From Neonectria sp. B-13 (Eukaryota; Ascomycota; Sordariomycetes; Hypocreales; Nectriaceae): 64,000 nt of DNA. The stretch spans positions 1,488,001 through 1,552,000 of the forward strand of contig NOKP01000009.1 of assembly GCA_002682825.1 (NCBI GenBank). Reading direction: 5' to 3'. How positions within the stretch are numbered: the first letter of the stretch is position 1; each line of letters starts with the position of its first letter. A program made the translations under genes and the position numbers. A model generated the notes under the pieces. The model did no database searches and was not told the origin of the DNA. It saw only the letters and a program-made list of their open reading frames with translations. Below are positions 11,594-21,619 of this stretch, piece after piece.

Positions 11594-13117
11594 AGACAAC
11601 AGAGATGATGCTTCTCGACTATAGTTCTCTCAGAATCAGGGCCGCGGAGTTGACAGAATTTACCCCAAGTTTTAGGGCCTGGACTGTTGTTCTAGCTTTG
11701 TTTGCCTAGAAGGGTCCAAGAATCAGGCCCAAGGCTGGGCGGACAATCACCTACAGTTTCCGCTCGGTCTTGAAGCTGGACCTGAACGTTCTGGATTCTT
11801 CCCTAAGCTTGGTTTCTTGGCTGGTTTATGTTTCAGAGCACGCGTACAGCCCAGGTATGGCCCATGATTTCTTCACTCTCGTTCCTCCTTGTGGGAGTTG
11901 AATGGACAATGGATTTCGATATGCTTTGACTCCCGGCTCATCTCCGACAAGATTCAGGGGAGCCTACCAACATGCGATGGCACAAAAGATGACTGCAAAT
12001 GAGGGAGGTCATGTAGGAAGTAGGTAGCAGTAATAACGTCGAAACCAAAGATGATGATTCCCGTCTCAATCTACTCTCCTTCTCTCAACGTCCAGAGCGT
12101 GCAACAGACTTGATAGCTTTGTAGGTTACGTCAATACCAGTGAAAGGCTGTAGCCGTCATTTATTAGCCCATGGCATCAAAATGACTCGCCGTGGACTCG
12201 TGGTCGATTTCGGATTCCCAACGACCGAAGTAGTGGGTTGGAATGCTTGGTGACGCGTTGACGCTTCAGGTCGAATCACTTGACGCCCGTAAGGGGCGCC
12301 CTCACGTCACTCGGTTGGGCCGACGTCTAGTTACAGAACAATGAATGTAGTGGCTTGGCTCAAGACTCTTAGGCCATCAGCCACCCATGGTACCGACGGA
12401 ACGTCCTCTACGGAGCACTCCGCAGCGCCGGAGGCCGACCACGAACGCCCAAGTTCTAGCGGGTTTCAGTGGGCCTTCTGTGGACGTTTAGTGGGCACAA
12501 CGGTGGCGCCTGTGGCTGAAACAGGCCGCCTCATTGGCTGGCAGCTGGATCCGCCCACGCGACGCTCCTTCCACGGAGCCCTTTTGCCACCTGAGGCGCT
12601 GAGGTTGACCCCGCCCGAGGCTCAACGCCATCGTGCGCAGCGTCAGGTTTCGGCAGGTTGACTCACGACTCGTCGCTTTTGCCGCCTCTATCCTTCTGCG
12701 TCACTCGACTATATCTCTCCCGCGCGCACTCGGTGCTCTTCATCGTCTCCTTTTCTTCTTCTGTCTCGTGTATCTCTCTTGTTCATCGTCACTCTCCGTC
12801 CTCGGACAATCTCGCGCAATCTCCAGGCCTTTGTCTCCGCGTCCGTTAAACTACCCGCTAAGGAGCCCAATCTTCCATCTCCCGAACTGAGGCAGATCTC
12901 TGGCGCCGACTCGACAGTGACTGCTGCTTCACATATCCCACTCGTCTGTTGCTTTAACTCGTCTTTCTATTTAATCGGGTTCCAACCTGATTTAACTTTG
13001 TTCATTTCGCGCTTCTCAACGCCCTGCGTCAACGGCTCTTATCGATCCGACGATACCGCTTGGTCACGAAAGCCTATTTATTTGCCTTTATGTCTATAAA
13101 TGACTCAGCTATTCACC
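11594..13117. other. SDS23-NYN intergenic region and CT-rich leader
   Basis: About 1.5 kb. The proximal part is the SDS23 3' region. From about 12660 to 13080 the plus strand is pyrimidine-rich and probably forms the leader of the next gene. An ATG-initiated open frame at 12341-12661 has no recognisable domain and I do not support it as a gene. Confidence 0.5.
12251..12309 (+). promoter_or_regulatory. Cluster of TGACGC / ACGCGT / ACGTCA motifs
   Basis: Within 59 bases there are three TGACGC hexamers (one overlapping ACGCGT at 12253-12258) and ACGTCA at 12304-12309. ACGCGT is the MluI cell-cycle box bound by MBF-type factors and ACGTCA is the core of CRE-like bZIP sites. The cluster lies about 0.8 kb upstream of the NYN gene. 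Function is inference from motif identity only. Confidence 0.3.
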
Positions 13118-14683
13118 ATGTCGATCAAATCAAATCAAACGCCTCCCCCTCCCCATTCTCTGCCAGGTAGCGGCAAGCCTCCAGATTCTCCGCGTTCCAG
13201 TCGAACCAAGTCCCGAAAACTCGGCGACTTCGCCAAGCTACAGTTGCTATCTTCCCACTCGCCGAGCATCTTGGGACAGGACCGGCCATCTTCAAAGCAC
13301 TCAGATAGTTCTGACAACCCCTCTCCTTGTGTCTCTACTCGCTGCGGGGAGTCAGTCCCCACCGGGGCAGAGAAGCTGGTGAAGCTTGGAAACTTCTCAA
13401 AGATATTTGATCAGTTTTCCGTCTCTGGTTCATCCAGGCCCTCGCCACAACCCTCTCGGGGCGCTTCGGACAACACCACTCCCATTGGCATCCCGAAGCG
13501 ACCTTCCTCAACTCAGCCGGCCCCGGTCTCTCTCCCGATCGATGTTTCCCCTAGAAAGGCTTCCACTAAGAAGGCTGCCCCCAAAAAGACTTCACCCAAG
13601 AAGGCTTCTCCTAAGACTTCTGCTAAGAATACTTCTTCGGGCTATGAATCCAACTCCGGGTCTGGCTTTGCCTCCGGCACCAGCTCGGGCTCCGACTCTG
13701 ACCTGGAGCCCCTTTCCTCATTCTCAACTCCCGCTTCAACCCCCCCAAGCTCGGCTGAGCGAGACTCGTCCCCTCTGGCCAAATTCGCCAAGTCCAAGGC
13801 CCGTTCCCCAAAGTCGAAGAAAAGCACCACAACCACCGCCCGACATGCGGTAGTTGCCAAAACAAGGTCACAGGGGCAGTTCCAGCAGGTCCTTACGTAT
13901 CAACACCACAACTACGGCCCGACCACTCCCATATTTGATTCCGTGCCCACCAAGGACGCCAAGCACGAGTCCCTAGCCAAAAAGCTCGTCAAAGAGCAGG
14001 TCTTGGACCGGGTGCTAGGTTTCCAGAAGCCCGAAGTCGAGTCTAACGGAGTTCATGTCTTCATTGACATGTCCAACATCTCCATCAGCTTTCTAAAAGC
14101 TATTCGAACTAGATACTCCCTCCCTGAAAATGTGCGTTTTACGCCACTTCCAGCACTGAACTTGTCCTTCCTCCACGAACTGCTCGCCCGCGGCCGCGAT
14201 ACTAAGGTGCTTAACGCCGGCTGCTCTATGCGCCCGGACCGTCCTGAGCCGGCCTATATCCAAGACCTTCGCCGTCTTGGTTATCGGGTTGACCTCCGAC
14301 ACCGCAAACCCGGGCAGCACACGCATGGGAGCCAGAATCCCGTTGAAATACGCGGCACTTCTGGTCCCACTCATTTCGTCGAGGACATGGTCGACGAGAC
14401 GCTCCAGATCCGCATCGGCGAGTCTGTCATGCAGTACTTTGATAAGCCCGGTACGCTTGTCTTGGCCACCGGGGATGCCCGGCCGGCCAAGTTCTCGGAC
14501 GGCTTCTTCACCTATGCGGAGCGCGCCCTGAAAATGGGCTGGAACGTCGAAGTCGTGTCCTGGAAGGCGAGCCTTTCTGGATCCTGGACCAACCGCGCCT
14601 GGGTTGAGCTTTGGGGCGATCGGTTCCGGGTTATTGAGCTCGATGGGTACATTGATGATCTCCTTGCATGCTATACCACTTAA
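13118..14683 (+). CDS. NYN (PIN-like) domain protein, probable RNA-associated nuclease
   Basis: A single-exon gene of 521 residues with two parts. Residues 1-250 are Ser/Pro/Lys-rich and disordered, with a run of KKAAPKKTSPKKASPK-type repeats (about 150-170) and Ser/Gly repeats. From about residue 310 (VHVFIDMSNISISF) it is a NYN domain of the PIN-like nuclease fold. Acidic residues expected in the metal site are visible: D317 in the first strand and D453 in LVLATGDARPAKF, with ERALKMGWNVEVVSW after it. NYN domains occur in RNases and RNA-binding proteins; the substrate here is unknown. The ATG at 13118 has a good context (CACCATG); an in-frame ATG at 13100 has T at -3 and would add six residues. 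Codon use looks like the neighbours. Confidence 0.82.
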   Translation: MSIKSNQTPPPPHSLPGSGKPPDSPRSSRTKSRKLGDFAKLQLLSSHSPSILGQDRPSSKHSDSSDNPSPCVSTRCGESVPTGAEKLVKLGNFSKIFDQFSVSGSSRPSPQPSRGASDNTTPIGIPKRPSSTQPAPVSLPIDVSPRKASTKKAAPKKTSPKKASPKTSAKNTSSGYESNSGSGFASGTSSGSDSDLEPLSSFSTPASTPPSSAERDSSPLAKFAKSKARSPKSKKSTTTTARHAVVAKTRSQGQFQQVLTYQHHNYGPTTPIFDSVPTKDAKHESLAKKLVKEQVLDRVLGFQKPEVESNGVHVFIDMSNISISFLKAIRTRYSLPENVRFTPLPALNLSFLHELLARGRDTKVLNAGCSMRPDRPEPAYIQDLRRLGYRVDLRHRKPGQHTHGSQNPVEIRGTSGPTHFVEDMVDETLQIRIGESVMQYFDKPGTLVLATGDARPAKFSDGFFTYAERALKMGWNVEVVSWKASLSGSWTNRAWVELWGDRFRVIELDGYIDDLLACYTT

Positions 14684-15896
14684 GATGCTTTGTTGAATAA
14701 ACGAAAGCATCTATGCTGGGCGTTTAGCATGAAACTCACGCCATTCCCCTCAAAAGGAAGAATGTTTTATATTTTAACATCTACTCGGTTCTCCTTGCCA
14801 TGCTGGTGTTGAGCCCGGCCGGTTTTGGGCGCTTCCAAGCATCGGTTTCATGGTCCTCAACATCGTCACAAGCTACTGTTTAGGACTCAACCAAGGCTCA
14901 CTTTGGATACCTAAATCCTTTCTTCATGTTTTTATACTACTTCAAGCGTTGTTACCTGCAAGCCTGCAATTTTGTCTGGCCTCGAGCTTGGCTTGACGTC
15001 TTTACGTATATTCTAACGGTTTGACGAAGGTTCTGTCTTGGTGGAGCTGATGTCCTGGGAATCTGGGATTTCTATGGAAGGAATGGGGCGTATGAAGTTT
15101 ATGGCTCCTTGAATAAGAAGGCCCAAGTATGCCTTGAGGATATCGGGGCATGAGAGGCATGGGTTGTGATGCAGCCGGGTCGGTGGATGGCCTTGTGATT
15201 GAAGGGATGGTACGTGATGGTTGGTGGAGATTAAGATACAGTATGAAGAGACTCGCTGTTTACCAACCAACCCTGTGTTGTGTGAGACCTTTGAGATTCC
15301 ACGTGTAATGCCATGTGTGATACTATGGTGCGCTTGCAATCTTCTGTTATACATTACTGTATCAGCCATTGAAAAGACTAAATAAATCGGGCACATGATG
15401 GGAACGGACTGGCAAGTCCCAGGTCGAAGCCGTCCGGAGTAACTCTGTAGCAGCTGTCTAATCATGCTCCTGTAGGAGACAGCTATCCGTCAGTTTTGGT
15501 TCCTTCGTCCGTCGTCCCCCTTCAGAAGGGCATGTCTTCCAATGGCTCTCTGTTCCTATATGTGTTTGCGTATTGTCAACACCGGATGAACCAAGTTGTG
15601 TCCTTGTTATGTTCTTGGCCCTTTGGCTCCCAACGTGTTTGCCATACTTGCCCGGGGCTCCAGGCTCCATGCCGATCTTATCATATGCTTTCATTATCTA
15701 ATCGTGTTGAAGTAAACTGGCGTAGACGTGGGGCGTGTATTGTCGTGCCATATGACCGGTCCCTCCTTTGTAGAACCCTAACCACCTAAAATTGCAAATA
15801 AAGACAAATAAAAGGGCGCAACTGACGTGACGCACCCGGAAGAAGGAAGAAATTAAGCTGGTGGGTGTCACAATGCCGGGTAACCGCTTCCTCGTC
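14684..15896. other. Convergent 3' intergenic region NYN / GH17
   Basis: About 1.2 kb between convergent genes. It should hold both 3' UTRs. A minus-strand open frame of 150 codons (15013-15465) has no recognisable domain and an irregular composition, so I leave it out. Nothing else is seen. Confidence 0.5.
14696..14701 (+). terminator. Polyadenylation signal AATAAA
   Basis: A perfect AATAAA lies 13 bases after the stop codon of the NYN gene. It is very close to the stop, so it may not be the one used. Confidence 0.4.
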
Positions 15897-17017
15897 TTAC
15901 ACGTCAGACGAAGAAATGGCGCCGTCGATGCCCCAGAAGGGCTCGGCGTTGAAAGTAGCCTTCTCCTCGGCCTTCCAAGGAGTGTTGAAGGCGGAGAAGA
16001 GAATCAGGTCCTCCAACTTGTCGGCAAAGGCCTTCTTGATAGAGGTAATGGCGGCCTGCTGTTCGCTAGCACCAGGAACAGCCAAGCCGTTTGACAGGCC
16101 CTTGCTAGGCCAGCCGGACTCGGTGACGATAACCTTCTTGTCCGTGATGTCCTGCAGATTGGCGACAGTGCGAGTCAGCCACGAACCAGCCTTATCAGCG
16201 GTGACGGTACTGTCGAAGAAGCTATGGGCGTTGATAGCGCAGTAGTCCGACTCCCTGCAAAGCTCCGGGTGGGCGGCTGCGGCGACAAACGTGTCAACGG
16301 TGACAACGGGGCCCTCGTATCCGGCGGCACGGAGGATGCTACGGGCCTTCTTGACGGCGGCAACGACTTTCTCGGGGCTCGCCTTGCCGCTGTTGACGAG
16401 CTCGTTGCCGACACTGACGGTGTGGACAATATCCCAGTCTCCGCTGATACCATTGATGATTTTTTGGGCCTCGTCGGCTACGGCGTCAATGTCCCAAATG
16501 CCGAGGAAGAGCTTCACCTCGATATCTTTGGCAGCGGCATGGCATATGGGTACCTGGTCGCAGTCGGTGCCGTAGATGCGAACGAGGGAGTAGGAACCGT
16601 TGAACTTGGAGAAGTCGTCGTTGATCTGAGCCTCGGTCTTGCAGTGGTGATCGCCACGGTACGGGGCGTAGGCAATACCGGGAAGGTTGGTGTCGGTGCC
16701 GTTGGAGCTGGATGGGGTAGCGGTGGCCGAGGCAGAAGTGGCCGAGGCGATGTAGTGAGTGAGGGTAGAAGTGGTGTAGATAGTAGTGGTAGTAACCCTG
16801 CGAGCAATCGTCAGCAAACTGATATAGCATGGGGGTTCTTCTTAATCGTTAGGGGCAACATACAACTCTCGCTCTTTAACAGGAAAAGCTAGTAGGAGAA
16901 CCGTTGTTAGTCTTCCATTTGCTTGATCCTAATGGTTTCATGAGGCTCCAACTCACCAGCAGCAGCACCAACGGCTGCCATGCCCAAAGCGGACACGAGA
17001 AATTTTGCGAACGTCAT
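15897..17017 (-). CDS. Secreted cell-wall glucanase/transglycosidase, glycoside hydrolase family 17
   Basis: Acts on beta-1,3-glucan in the wall (Scw4/Scw10/Bgl2 relatives). Three exons: 16957-17017 (61 nt), a 25-nt exon 16864-16888, and 15897-16797, giving 328 residues. Phases close exactly, and both introns are GT-AG with donors GTGAGT and GTATGT. The N-terminus MTFAKFLVSALGMAAVGAAA is a signal peptide. A Thr/Ser-rich segment (about 30-60) precedes the GH17 barrel, which starts near LPGIAYAPYRGDHHCK. The two catalytic glutamates are visible in VSVGNELVNSG (acid/base) and KVIVTESGWPSKG (nucleophile). The C-terminus has no GPI-anchor signal, so the protein is probably secreted or held by the wall. 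Scw4-type members share this short prodomain-plus-barrel layout. Confidence 0.92.
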
Positions 17018-18512
17018 GTTTGTTGAAGATGTAGAAGCTGAGTATCGAGTATGTTTGTCGGTCTCAAGGAGAAAGAGATGGTAATTGTGTGGTCTGGAGA
17101 TAGGGAGGCAGGGCTTTTCGAAAACGAGTCTAAAGAATGAATGTCGAAGGATAGAAAATAGACCCAGGGAGAATACGAATACCCGTGTCGAAAGGAGTGA
17201 GAAACGGGTAAGGGAAGAGAATGAGAAGCAACCTAGGGACTGTGAACGGAAGACTGTAGGGCAAATAAAGATGGTGAAGAGAAAGAATGAGGAAAAGAAG
17301 GGAGAGAAGAGAGAAGTAGAAGAGGAGAGAAAGAGAGAAGAAAGGATGGGAAATGGAGAGCGCCCAACTCGGCAACCAAACACCACGCAGCTCCTCAGCT
17401 CCTTCCTCCGTTGTTGCTATGGATGTCTCTACTGGAGCTCCATCTTTACTAAACAGACTCGGCCTTTCTCAGCCTCAACGACCTCGTTTGAGGCGCTTTA
17501 TGTTGGGACTCTGCTTTCCGTGAACAAAGTTACGGACATCCCATTCGCCGTTCGAGGGTCGCAGGAATGGAGAGAGAAGGAGGGACCCCCACCGGGGAGT
17601 GGAATGGAAGGAGTCTTGGTCTCTGTCCCCATCCGCTGGGTGCAACCTTCTTTGCTGAGGAATGTGCTGCGCGGCTTATAGGACAAGACGGTTAAATGAG
17701 GGAAGCTCATTGAAGAGGATAAGAAAGGAAGGGAAAGGAAAGGCAAGGAAAAGCACAAAGACGAGGACAGGGCAAGAATACATTTGTTCTCCTTGTGCCG
17801 TCGCCCACCAGGCTTCTACATCATCGTCTTCTTCGTCTTCTTCTTGTTCCTTTTCTTGTTTCCCATCTGTTCATTTCTTCCGGCTTCCCCTTCGTCCTCC
17901 GCCATTCACCCTGCTTCAGACTGAGACTTCTCTACCTTGGCAAGGGAAGAGACACGTCATATCCCATTTCTCTCGTTCAACCCTCATCTCCTTCCTTGTC
18001 CGTCTTCGGCAGGGGAAGCGCAAGCCACAATGGAGGAATTGCTTTTCCTGGTCTCATAAGTTGGCTCCCCCATTGATGCGTTGGTGCTCAAGGAGGGAGT
18101 CTGTTCGCGATGCCATTTTGCGTCGTGTTCTAGTCAACAGACATTCGACACTGAAACAAGACTCCATGTTTTGTTTTGGAGCTTTGTTTCCGCAACCCAA
18201 GTTCCGAAGTGCTTAGTTTGGCTGGATTTAAATCGAATTGACCGAAGGGGTAGCATCCATGCTGCCCAACTCTGTCTGGGCCCTCCATGTTTTACATGAG
18301 CTATAACCGATATAAGACATGGTTGCATTTATTAATCATTATTAGCTTCCTATACAGGATACAGGTCAGTTGCCCTCCAACTATATATGGATGACGCCTA
18401 TTGCCATTATTCATCCACTTCTACGTACAACCAGCCGTGTCTTTTGATTTCTGTCAGCCATGGCGCCGTCAACAGTATCGACCATGAGTCTCCCCGTAGC
18501 AACGAACAGTTC
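17018..18512. promoter_or_regulatory. GH17 promoter and leader; 3' region of LCB1
   Basis: About 1.5 kb. From about 17190 to 17355 the minus (GH17 sense) strand is almost pure pyrimidine, a long CT tract typical of highly expressed fungal genes. The plus-strand frame through it encodes only Arg/Lys/Glu low complexity and is not a gene. A second CT-rich stretch with CTT repeats lies near 17825-17850 on the plus strand. No gene is supported. Confidence 0.5.
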
Positions 18513-20215
18513 TTACGCCGCCTTGTTGCTCGTCTTGCGCGTCATGACCTTGGTGATGGCATGGCGAATAGTCACTCCAGCCTTCTCCATCTCCTTCTTG
18601 GAAAGAGCCGACGTGATGCAAATTCGGAGCGACGGCTGCGCAAACCACTCGCCGTCCTTGGGCTTGATGGCATTCGCAAAGGGCCTCGTCTTGGTTCGGG
18701 TAATCATGACTCCATTCGTCAGGGCCTAGAAAGGAGATGCTCGGTTAGCACGTGTTCCTGCAAAGTAGTATTCCCAGTCTGGATTCCACAGAACGTACCT
18801 CCTCGACGCAATCAAGCAGGATGCGCTCCTGGTCTTCCAACTCCAACTTGCGCGCCTTGACCACGTCGGGCTTGAGCATCAGCAGCATCACGGGGTTCTC
18901 GGGCGCGCTGGTGCAAACAACCCAGTCGCTGCGGGGGTCCAGCTGGGCCCTCATGGCCTTGATGTTCTCGCGGCACTGGCTCAGGATGTCAGGGTTGGAC
19001 TGGAGCAGGTTGACCGCCTCGCTGGCAGTGACGGCCAACATGGCGGGCAGGGCAGCCGAGTACGTGTACGAGGACGAAGTGATGCGCTGATGCTCAACAA
19101 CGTCCTTGGGGCCAGCACAGAAACCACCACCAGCACAGATGGGGCCGGACAGGGAGCCAACAATCATGTCCACAGCCTGGGGATCAACGTTCTGGGCCTC
19201 GGTAATGCCGCGACCAGTTCGACCGAGGACACCAAAGGACCATGTCTCGTCGAGGATGACGCGGAACTTGTACTTCTCCTTAAGCTCAACCAGACGGGGC
19301 AGGTCAGTCTCGTCGCCCGACAGCTCGAACAGACCCTCTGTGACAACGAAACGGCGAGTCAGCCTCTTAGCCTTGGCCTGCTCCTTAACAACAGCCTGCA
19401 TGACACGCTCGAGGTCATCCATGTCGCCATGGTCGAACCAGCGGATGCTGCTACGAGAGACCTCCAGGCCCTTGCGGATAGAGTAGTTGACGTTGCGGTC
19501 GGCAATGATGACGTCGCCGCGCTTGCAGAAGGAGGGAATGACACTGGAGATGGTGGAGAAGGCCTGGGCGTAGACGATGCAGCCCTCGGTGCCCAGGTAG
19601 GCGGCGATGTCGGCCTCGGCTTTCATGTGGACGTCCTGGGTACCGTAGAACTGGGGCGGGCCGCAAGGGCCGACACCGTAGGTGCGCAGGACCTGGATGG
19701 CCTTTTCCTTGATCTGCTCGTTGCCATTGAAGTTGTAGAAGTTGTACGAGGCGAGGTTGGTGACGGTACGGCCATTGGAAAGCTTCGACTTGGGTCCGGT
19801 TGGTCTAGTCACGGGAAGAGGAATTGTCAGCCATGGCACAACGGATAGAAGCCACTTGGAGCCTGTGGAATAGAGAAACTCACCCGACGACGACAGGAAG
19901 ACGCTCGCTCTCGGCAATCTCAAACGCCGTCTGCTCCGAGACGAGCGGCTCAGGCGTCCACTCCTCAATCAGTTCCTCAACCTCATCCTCGCGCAGCTTG
20001 ACAAAGTTGGGCTTGTTCGTCGAGTACGGCGGTGCCATCAGGTAGCGGATGAAGAACAGCACCAGCACCAGCTCGAAGGCGGATCGCACGGGGTCGTTCT
20101 GGTAGCTGGACTGGATGTAGCGGCCCAGCACGGCCGAGCCGGGCATCTTCTGGAACGTCACCTGCGCCTCTTCGAGGAGCAGCCCCAGACGGGCTTGGAG
20201 AGCATCGAGTTCCAT
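18513..20215 (-). CDS. LCB1: Serine palmitoyltransferase subunit 1
   Basis: Together with Lcb2 it condenses serine and palmitoyl-CoA to 3-ketosphinganine in the ER, the first step of sphingolipid synthesis. Three exons: 19884-20215, 18799-19804 and 18513-18725, 516 residues with matching phases. A membrane segment lies at about residues 43-62 (SAFELVLVLFFIRYLMAPPY). The aminotransferase fold begins near NLASYNFYNFNGNEQI. The conserved YGVGPCGPPQFYGTQDVH carries the cysteine matching human SPTLC1 C133. In place of the PLP lysine of Lcb2 this protein has GSLSGPICAGGGFC, without lysine, which identifies it as the non-catalytic Lcb1 subunit. The leader contains a short TCG repeat. It lies in a minus-strand run with GH17 and FKS1. 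Confidence 0.95.
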
Positions 20216-20341
20216 CGTGGTGGTCTGTTTCCTTGTTTCTTCGTTCTATTTGCGGTTCGAGGCGGTCGGCGGTCTAGACGAACAGAATCCGCGAATACAC
20301 AACCGTCGTCTTCGTCTCCTATACCCTATTCCCAATTGATA

Positions 20342-20358
20342 TCGTCGTCGTCGTCGTC
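20342..20358 (+). repeat. Short TCG microsatellite in the LCB1 leader
   Basis: Five and two-thirds units of TCG, about 125 bases upstream of the LCB1 start codon (GAC units on the sense strand). Confidence 0.6.
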
Positions 20359-20802
20359 AAAAGAAACCGAAGATGAGACTTTGCTGTTGGTTGGGTCGAC
20401 GATGGTCGTTGTGTGCTGAAGGTTCCAAGTACAAAGGGGCCTCCCACCATCCAAACGCGCGGGTGCACTTTCGCCAGATTAATTGATTGGCAGCCCAGAT
20501 AGGCTGGGATCCGCGCGCGGCCATTTACGGAATCGCCGGTCTACAGCGTCCCCTGGGCTAGCCAGCGTTCCGGGTGTCAACCCCCTGCACCAGCGGTCGG
20601 CTCCAGCATCCGTAGCCACTAAAGGCCGTTAGACTTAGGCACCATTCCAGGGGACCAGTGCCTGCCGGATGCCTCGGGTTCTGTCACTATGCCGTGTTGA
20701 CGTAAGCAGTATCGCAATTCCATATTGTACGTACCTCGAGCTGCAACAACGAAGCCGATGAAGATATCGTCAGGTATTCCACGAACAGCAAAAAGTTGAG
20801 AC

Positions 20803-20807
20803 AAAAA
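20803..20807 (-). terminator. RNA polymerase III terminator
   Basis: A T5 run on the minus strand, five bases after the deduced 3' end of the 5S rRNA. A second T5 lies at 20790-20794. Confidence 0.6.
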
Positions 20808-20811
20808 CAAG

Positions 20812-20930
20812 ACATACAACAGCGAGGATTCCCCGGTCGTCACCGACCCGAGTACTAATTCGCCGCTTCTTAGCTTGACTAAGGGAGAGCGGACGGGATC
20901 CCGTATTTTCTAAGAGCTATGGTCGTATGT
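20812..20930 (-). rRNA. 5S ribosomal RNA (dispersed copy, divergent)
   Basis: The minus strand reads ACATACGACCATAG at its 5' end and GAATCCTCGCTGTTGTATGT at its 3' end, 119 nt in all, the normal 5S length. The ends pair as helix I (ACATACGAC with GTTGTATGT). The internal-control and loop sequences are recognisable: CCCGTCCGCTC, AGTCAAGC and GGGTCGGTGACGACC. A T-run follows. Filamentous ascomycetes carry 5S genes scattered singly, often in several sequence types. Compared with the common ascomycete form as I remember it, the region after CCATAG and the helix II/III strand are clearly different, so this could be a minor variant or a decaying copy. Helix II still looks formable (CTTAG with CTAAG). 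Confidence 0.82.
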
Positions 20931-21619
20931 GTTGTGTGAAGGCAACAAGGACGGTTATGTCCTCGACACAAGCTGAGGCCTCAGTGATGATACCAACATG
21001 TAGTAAATATTCCCTTACGTTTCTACTTACTATCCGTATCAAGCAGTGCAAAGCGCATTATGCCAACAAGTTGCAAAGGCAAATCAACAAAAATCATTTC
21101 CCTATCCGTCTAGTAAAATAAAGAACTACTATGTTGCTCATTGTACACATTAAAATGCGCGGTAAACGCTGACTGGTGCCTTGCTTTCTCTTTGCGTGTG
21201 TTCCTTTCCAGGTGCCGGTCCAGTCCATATCTGACTCTCCAGACCAGCCCTCTCTACTTCCGCCTCGGGAATTTCTCTTCTCTGCACAATCAAGTTCATT
21301 CTCTCAATCTTTTCCCTTCCTTCTTTCCTCCTTCGCCAACAATCAAACCAAGAGAGAAAATAATAACAAAAACCCCTCGTGTGCGCGCATGACCTGTCTC
21401 CGACAACAAAAGCTCGAGGAGACCAAGCAGCTGCAAGTCTGCTTGACATGTCACCGTCTTCATCCGTTCAGGAAATCGAGCCAGTCAATCAATTGACGAA
21501 ACTCCCACTCACGCCAACACACGCCAAGGAATCACCGCCGCAACAGCGATATCAGCCAGACAAATTCTCTGTCGTCCAGGCCGCCTCTGCCAAGCCTGCA
21601 GTCTATGTTACAACATTGT
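20931..21619. other. Region between 5S rRNA and FKS1 3' end
   Basis: About 690 bases, AT-rich at 20990-21160 and then CT-rich on the plus strand. It should hold the FKS1 3' UTR and the upstream signals of the 5S gene. No protein gene is supported. Confidence 0.5.

Larger units (their letters stand above)
20216..20811. promoter_or_regulatory. LCB1 upstream region
   Basis: About 600 bases between the LCB1 start codon and the 3' end of the 5S rRNA gene. It should hold the LCB1 promoter. No gene is supported. Confidence 0.5.

Noticed and set aside
12341..12661. 106-codon ATG-initiated plus-strand frame
   Set aside because: Short, without family resemblance, and located in promoter sequence of the NYN gene.
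15013..15465. 150-codon minus-strand frame between convergent genes
   Set aside because: No recognisable domain, irregular composition and position in a shared 3' region.
17085..17681. 198-codon plus-strand frame rich in Arg, Glu and Lys
   Set aside because: It is the complement of the polypyrimidine leader of the GH17 gene and only reflects purine content.
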